Translations under genes and position numbers: made by a program | Shown here: positions 6,811 to 10,201 of the stretch, one piece after another | Layout of the letters: each line of letters begins with the position of its first letter | How positions within the stretch are numbered: position 1 is the stretch's first letter | The notes under the pieces: generated by a model | Database searches by the model: none | What the model saw: the letters and a program-made list of their open reading frames with translations, nothing else | Told to the model about the DNA's origin: nothing | DNA from: Chitinophagia bacterium | GTDB taxonomy: Bacteria > Bacteroidota > Bacteroidia > Chitinophagales > Chitinophagaceae | Assembly: GCA_010027295.1 (NCBI GenBank) | Contig: RGVM01000047.1 | Location: 1 to 10,201, forward strand | Reading direction: 5' to 3' | DNA length: 10,201 nucleotides

Positions 6811-7649
6811 AGGTTGCGGCACCTGTCCGCCCGATGGGGTCAAAAGGCCTATTTTCGCCCATGCTGCAGAAACTCCGCAACAAGCTGCACCGGTACGCGG
6901 CTATCGTGAGGGAGACCTCCAACTGGCCCACCTATCTGGCTTTCAAGGCCGGTCTGCACCGGGGACGATTTTTCACGTTCCAGATGCGGGACGGCAGTTC
7001 CTACACCGTCGAGAAGCGCATGATAGGACCCTTCCGCGAATGCTTCTTCGACGACCAGTACTTCAGCCGCCTCGACCTGTCATCCTTCCCCGAAAAGCCC
7101 ATGATCATCGACATAGGCGCCAATGTCGGGTTCTCGGCCCTGTACTTCTTCCGGTTGTTCCCCCATGCCGTCGTGCACTCCTTCGAGCCCATGCCCTTCC
7201 TGCAGCGGGCGCTGCACGAGCGCAAGATGCAGTACCCTGGTGTCGCCTGGCACCTGCATGACTTCGGCGTATGGAAAGATGACGGCGAGTTGGAACTCTT
7301 CACCACGCATGTCGATGATTTCACTTCCGTATCGGGCCTCGTGCGCCTGCACGACACCGTCCATCGGGTCAAAGTGCCTGTCAGGAGGCTCGACAGATTC
7401 CTCGAACAGCAAGCCATCCCCCGTGTCGACCTGCTCAAGCTCGACTGCGAGGGCGCCGAATACGGCATACTCTTCAACCTTCCCGAAAGCGTCTGGAGCC
7501 GTATCTCCAACATCGCTCTCGAGACCCATGACACGGACGAATGGAAGACGCGCGACATGGTAGACTTCCTGCGCGCTAGGGGCTATGAGGTCGATTTCGA
7601 GGAACGCCGCATCACCGGCAATGTCTGGGCCAGGAACCTCAAGGGATGA
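6807..7649 (+). CDS. FkbM-family SAM-dependent methyltransferase
   Basis: This is a 280-residue soluble protein with the FkbM signature. The SAM-binding motif is IIDIGANVGFSALYFF (100-115), the acidic strand end is SFEP (125-128), and the conserved LLKLDCEGAEYGIL lies at 209-222, with ALETHD at 237-242. The family O-methylates hydroxyls, for example on sugars of polysaccharides, glycolipids or natural products. The substrate here cannot be read from sequence. The ATG lies within the upstream stop (ATGA, 6807-6810), which points to one transcript and coupled translation with the FG-GAP lipoprotein. An internal Met at 6861 (MLQKLRNKLHR) could also serve as start and would drop 18 poorly conserved residues. 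No signal peptide is seen, so it acts in the cytoplasm. A partner glycosyltransferase is not adjacent; the nearest one is the GT2 gene beyond the plug gene, on the other strand. Confidence 0.93.
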   Translation: MKVAAPVRPMGSKGLFSPMLQKLRNKLHRYAAIVRETSNWPTYLAFKAGLHRGRFFTFQMRDGSSYTVEKRMIGPFRECFFDDQYFSRLDLSSFPEKPMIIDIGANVGFSALYFFRLFPHAVVHSFEPMPFLQRALHERKMQYPGVAWHLHDFGVWKDDGELELFTTHVDDFTSVSGLVRLHDTVHRVKVPVRRLDRFLEQQAIPRVDLLKLDCEGAEYGILFNLPESVWSRISNIALETHDTDEWKTRDMVDFLRARGYEVDFEERRITGNVWARNLKG

Positions 7650-7686
7650 GCCCTGCAGGAACAAGGCACATGGGTGCTATTTTCAT

Positions 7687-7705
7687 GTCCGGCACCCTGC
7701 CGGAT
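7687..7705. terminator. Hairpin between convergent FkbM and GH95 genes, possible two-way terminator
   Basis: A perfect seven-base stem with a three-base loop (TCCGGCA, CCC, TGCCGGA at 7688-7704) can be extended by one G-T pair. It lies in the 108-base convergent gap (7650-7757), where a shared terminator is expected. Only weak T content follows on either strand (TCCTTCC on plus), so it is not a classic intrinsic terminator. Confidence 0.4.
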
Positions 7706-7757
7706 CCTTCCTGATTAACAAGAGTCGGGAAAGAAATCAATCATCACCATTTCGGTA

Positions 7758-10201
7758 TCATTTCCCAATGGGTTCCAGCAACATTCGTGCGGGATCGAGC
7801 CGGTAGCTCGTGCCGGCCCTTGTCAGAATGTTAGCGGTTTTGCCGGCATGTCGCACCGTCAGGATGCCTCCCGCCTCGGAGCGAATGCGGCACTGGACAA
7901 GTTTGCCATCGGCCCATGAGATGTCGGTCAGGAAGCCGCCCCGGGCCCTGAGTCCGGTGACGCGTCCGCCGGGCCAGGCCGAAGGAAGGGCGGGAAGGAT
8001 GTCCAACACGGGGGCGCCGTCGAGGGTAAGATGACTTTGCAGCAGCATCTCTGCGATGCCCGCCGTTCCGCCGAAGTTGCCGTCGATCTGGAAGGGCGGG
8101 TGGCCGCAGAAGAGGTTGGGGTAGGTGCCACCGGCGTCCGACATGTTCACGTCTGTATTGTCAATGGGCCGTAGCAGCCGCATCAGCAGGTCATGTGCCC
8201 TTTCGCCTTCCCGGAGGCGGGCCCGGAAGTTGACCTTCCAGGCGAGGGACCATCCCGTTCCGATATCTGTCCTTCGGTCCAGGCTACGCCTGGCGGCTTC
8301 CGCCCATGCGGGCATCCTGTCGGGGTCGATGCGGTCGCCGGGATGCAGCATGTAGAGGTGCGAGACATGTCGGTGTGTGGGCTCCGTCTCCGGGAAGGGC
8401 TCCCTCCATTCGAGGATCCGTCCGTCGGGGCCGATGGCGGGTTCTGACAGTTCCGCGAGCACGGCTGCAATCCGGTGGGTGAGTGTGTCCGACCTTTCTA
8501 GGATCTCTGATGCCCTGCCCAGGTTTCGGAAGAGTTCTCCGATCACCTGCTGGTCGTGAGAGGGTCCCATGCTGATCTGGGCCTCTGAGCCGTCTGGCGC
8601 CTTGAAGCTGTTTTCGGGAGAGGTGGCCGGGCCGGACACCCATTTTCCGGACGATGGGTCTCGCACCAGCCAGTCGAGATAGAACCTCGCGGCGCCGAGC
8701 ATCACCGGGTAAACCCTCTCCAGATAGCGTCTGTCCATCGTGAATCGGTAATGGTCCCAGAGGTGCTGACAAAGCCAGGCGCCGGCACCGAGGTGCATAC
8801 CCCAGGAGGGGTGCTCCCCCGGGGCGGTATATCCCCAGACGTTGGTGATGGGATGCACACACCATCCACCGGCCCCGTACTGGATGCGGGCGGTGCGCTC
8901 GCCCGGCCTGACAAGCGAGGCGATCAGTTCGGTCAGCGGCCCCTGGCATTCGCCGAGGTTGGTCAGGTCCGCCGGCCAGTAATTCATCTGAATGTTGATG
9001 TCGGTATGGTAGTCGCCGTTCCAGGGCGTCTGCACCTGGTTGGCCCAGATGCCCTGCAGGTTGGCCGGCAGTGTCCCTTCGCGAGAGGATGCGATCAGCA
9101 GGTAGCGTCCGAACTGGAAATAGGTCTCCACAAGTCCGGGATCGGGTCTGATGGCGTTGCGCCGCAGCCGCTCGTCCGTGGGTACCGTGTCCGGACCCGT
9201 ACCTGACAACCGAAGCGCGACCTTGCGGAAAAGGCCGCCATGGTCGCTCACATGCCTGGTGCGTAGTTCGTGGTAGTTATGAGCGCCGGCGGCCTTCATC
9301 CGGGCCGACGCTACGGGACCTGGGTCTCCTCCCTTGTAGAGTGGATACATGTTTTGATAGTCGGTGGCCGCTGTGAGCAGCAGCGTAACCTCGTCAGCGT
9401 TGCTGACGGTGATGCTGCTGTCGGTCACCTGCGTCCTGCCGCCAGTCGCAACGGCCTTCAGGCGAGCGGAATATTGCATACCGTTCCCGCCCTTGCCATC
9501 GGCGAGCATGCCTTCCATCAGAAGTTCATCCTTGTCCGACCGGGTTCTAAACCGCTCTGGCCTGGTGAGCCGGGCCTTCAGCGTGACGGCCCCCTTCCTG
9601 TCGGAACGGACATGCAGCACGATGGCACCGTCGGGATGGCTGGCGAAGGCCTCGCGTGTGAAACGGATACCGTCCTGTCGGTAGCTTACCCGGGCGATAC
9701 CGCGCTCCAGGTCGAGTTCACGCACATATCCGTCGTAGGGTGTCCGCCGCCCGAAGTCGAGCCACAGGTCGCCCAGTGTCTGGTAGCATCCGAAGGGCAC
9801 GTTGGCGCCGTTGCCATGCCCAGAGCCGACGCCCCTGCATACCTGTGTACGCATCGTGAGGGCCGTGGCCTCCCGGTATTTCCCCTCAAAGAGCAGCGAG
9901 CGTATCGCCGGTAGGGATGCCCCTGCCTCGGGATTGTCGTTGTCGAACGGCCCTCCCGACCATAGCGTCTTCTCGTTCAGCTGGATGCGTTCCTCCGCCA
10001 CATCGCCGAAGACCATCGCACCCAGACGGCCGTTGCCGATGGGTAGCGCCTTCAGCCACTCGGGGTTGTTCCGCCAACCCTTGTGCTCGTCGGCGCGACG
10101 GGCATCCGCGGGGCGGTCGTACCAGATGCGCGTCTGGCCAAGGCAGGCTTGCATGGGAGGCATGGCGGCCAGCACTAGCAAGGCGAGTCGCGATAGAAGG
10201 C
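7758..10201 (-). CDS. GH95 alpha-L-fucosidase-type glycoside hydrolase, 5' end beyond the window
   Basis: This secreted exo-glycosidase lacks only its first residues. The frame stays open to the right edge; the TTG at 10181 is not a believable start because coding sequence (LLSRLA) continues upstream and completes the signal peptide. Numbering from that TTG gives 807 residues, close to the family's full length. The N-terminal beta-sandwich (about 18-290) contains [14 protein letters not shown] (46-59) and [11 protein letters not shown] (68-78). The helical (alpha/alpha)6 barrel carries NLQGIWANQ (374-382), [10 protein letters not shown] (395-404), the acid-bearing SPENSF with Glu523, [14 protein letters not shown] (603-616) and [16 protein letters not shown] (698-713) with Asp700. 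A C-terminal beta domain follows. GH95 enzymes invert and typically remove terminal alpha-1,2-linked L-fucose, and some act on L-galactose. By comparison with the bifidobacterial AfcA enzyme, the acid (Glu523) and the Asp700 partner are present. It is likely periplasmic or extracellular, and convergent with FkbM. Confidence 0.92.
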   Translation of the reverse strand, partial: LLSRLALLVLAAMPPMQACLGQTRIWYDRPADARRADEHKGWRNNPEWLKALPIGNGRLGAMVFGDVAEERIQLNEKTLWSGGPFDNDNPEAGASLPAIRSLLFEGKYREATALTMRTQVCRGVGSGHGNGANVPFGCYQTLGDLWLDFGRRTPYDGYVRELDLERGIARVSYRQDGIRFTREAFASHPDGAIVLHVRSDRKGAVTLKARLTRPERFRTRSDKDELLMEGMLADGKGGNGMQYSARLKAVATGGRTQVTDSSITVSNADEVTLLLTAATDYQNMYPLYKGGDPGPVASARMKAAGAHNYHELRTRHVSDHGGLFRKVALRLSGTGPDTVPTDERLRRNAIRPDPGLVETYFQFGRYLLIASSREGTLPANLQGIWANQVQTPWNGDYHTDINIQMNYWPADLTNLGECQGPLTELIASLVRPGERTARIQYGAGGWCVHPITNVWGYTAPGEHPSWGMHLGAGAWLCQHLWDHYRFTMDRRYLERVYPVMLGAARFYLDWLVRDPSSGKWVSGPATSPENSFKAPDGSEAQISMGPSHDQQVIGELFRNLGRASEILERSDTLTHRIAAVLAELSEPAIGPDGRILEWREPFPETEPTHRHVSHLYMLHPGDRIDPDRMPAWAEAARRSLDRRTDIGTGWSLAWKVNFRARLREGERAHDLLMRLLRPIDNTDVNMSDAGGTYPNLFCGHPPFQIDGNFGGTAGIAEMLLQSHLTLDGAPVLDILPALPSAWPGGRVTGLRARGGFLTDISWADGKLVQCRIRSEAGGILTVRHAGKTANILTRAGTSYRLDPARMLLEPIGK

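Noticed and set aside
10179..10181. TTG at 10181 as the start of the GH95 gene
   Set aside because: The frame is open beyond it to the window edge, and the upstream residues add the positive and hydrophobic part of the signal peptide, so the real start lies outside the window.

Overview
The window looks like chromosomal DNA of a GC-rich member of the Bacteroidota; I cannot name a genus. Four things point there. The left-edge gene encodes a secreted protein with a carboxypeptidase-regulatory-like domain. A second gene encodes a SusC-type plug domain. A third encodes a giant FG-GAP/VCBS lipoprotein with an ASPIC/UnbV domain. The best promoters also resemble the Bacteroidota pattern (TTG, 19-21 bases, TAnnTTTG), with no clear Shine-Dalgarno sites.

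Layout. The left part (1-3295) is on the minus strand. In transcription order it holds a small secreted plug-only protein (3295-2429), a family 2 glycosyltransferase (about 2092-1370), a class I SAM-dependent methyltransferase that overlaps it by ATGA (1373-642), and the first 110 codons of a secreted, possibly TonB-dependent receptor gene (331 to beyond position 1). The middle (3448-7649) is a plus-strand pair: a 1120-residue FG-GAP lipoprotein whose stop overlaps, again by ATGA, the start of an FkbM-family methyltransferase. The right part (10201-7758) is a convergent minus-strand gene for a GH95 alpha-L-fucosidase-type enzyme, whose first few codons lie beyond the window.

How they may work together (inference). 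The receptor-like gene, plug protein, surface or periplasmic lipoprotein and exo-glycosidase together suggest glycan capture and degradation at the envelope. The glycosyltransferase and two methyltransferases suggest synthesis or decoration of a glycan or glycolipid. The glycosyltransferase/methyltransferase pair is visibly less GC-rich than the flanking genes and may have a separate history. No RNA gene, CRISPR array, insertion sequence or phage gene was seen. The two least ordinary items are the plug domain without a barrel and the tight coupling of the FG-GAP lipoprotein to FkbM.
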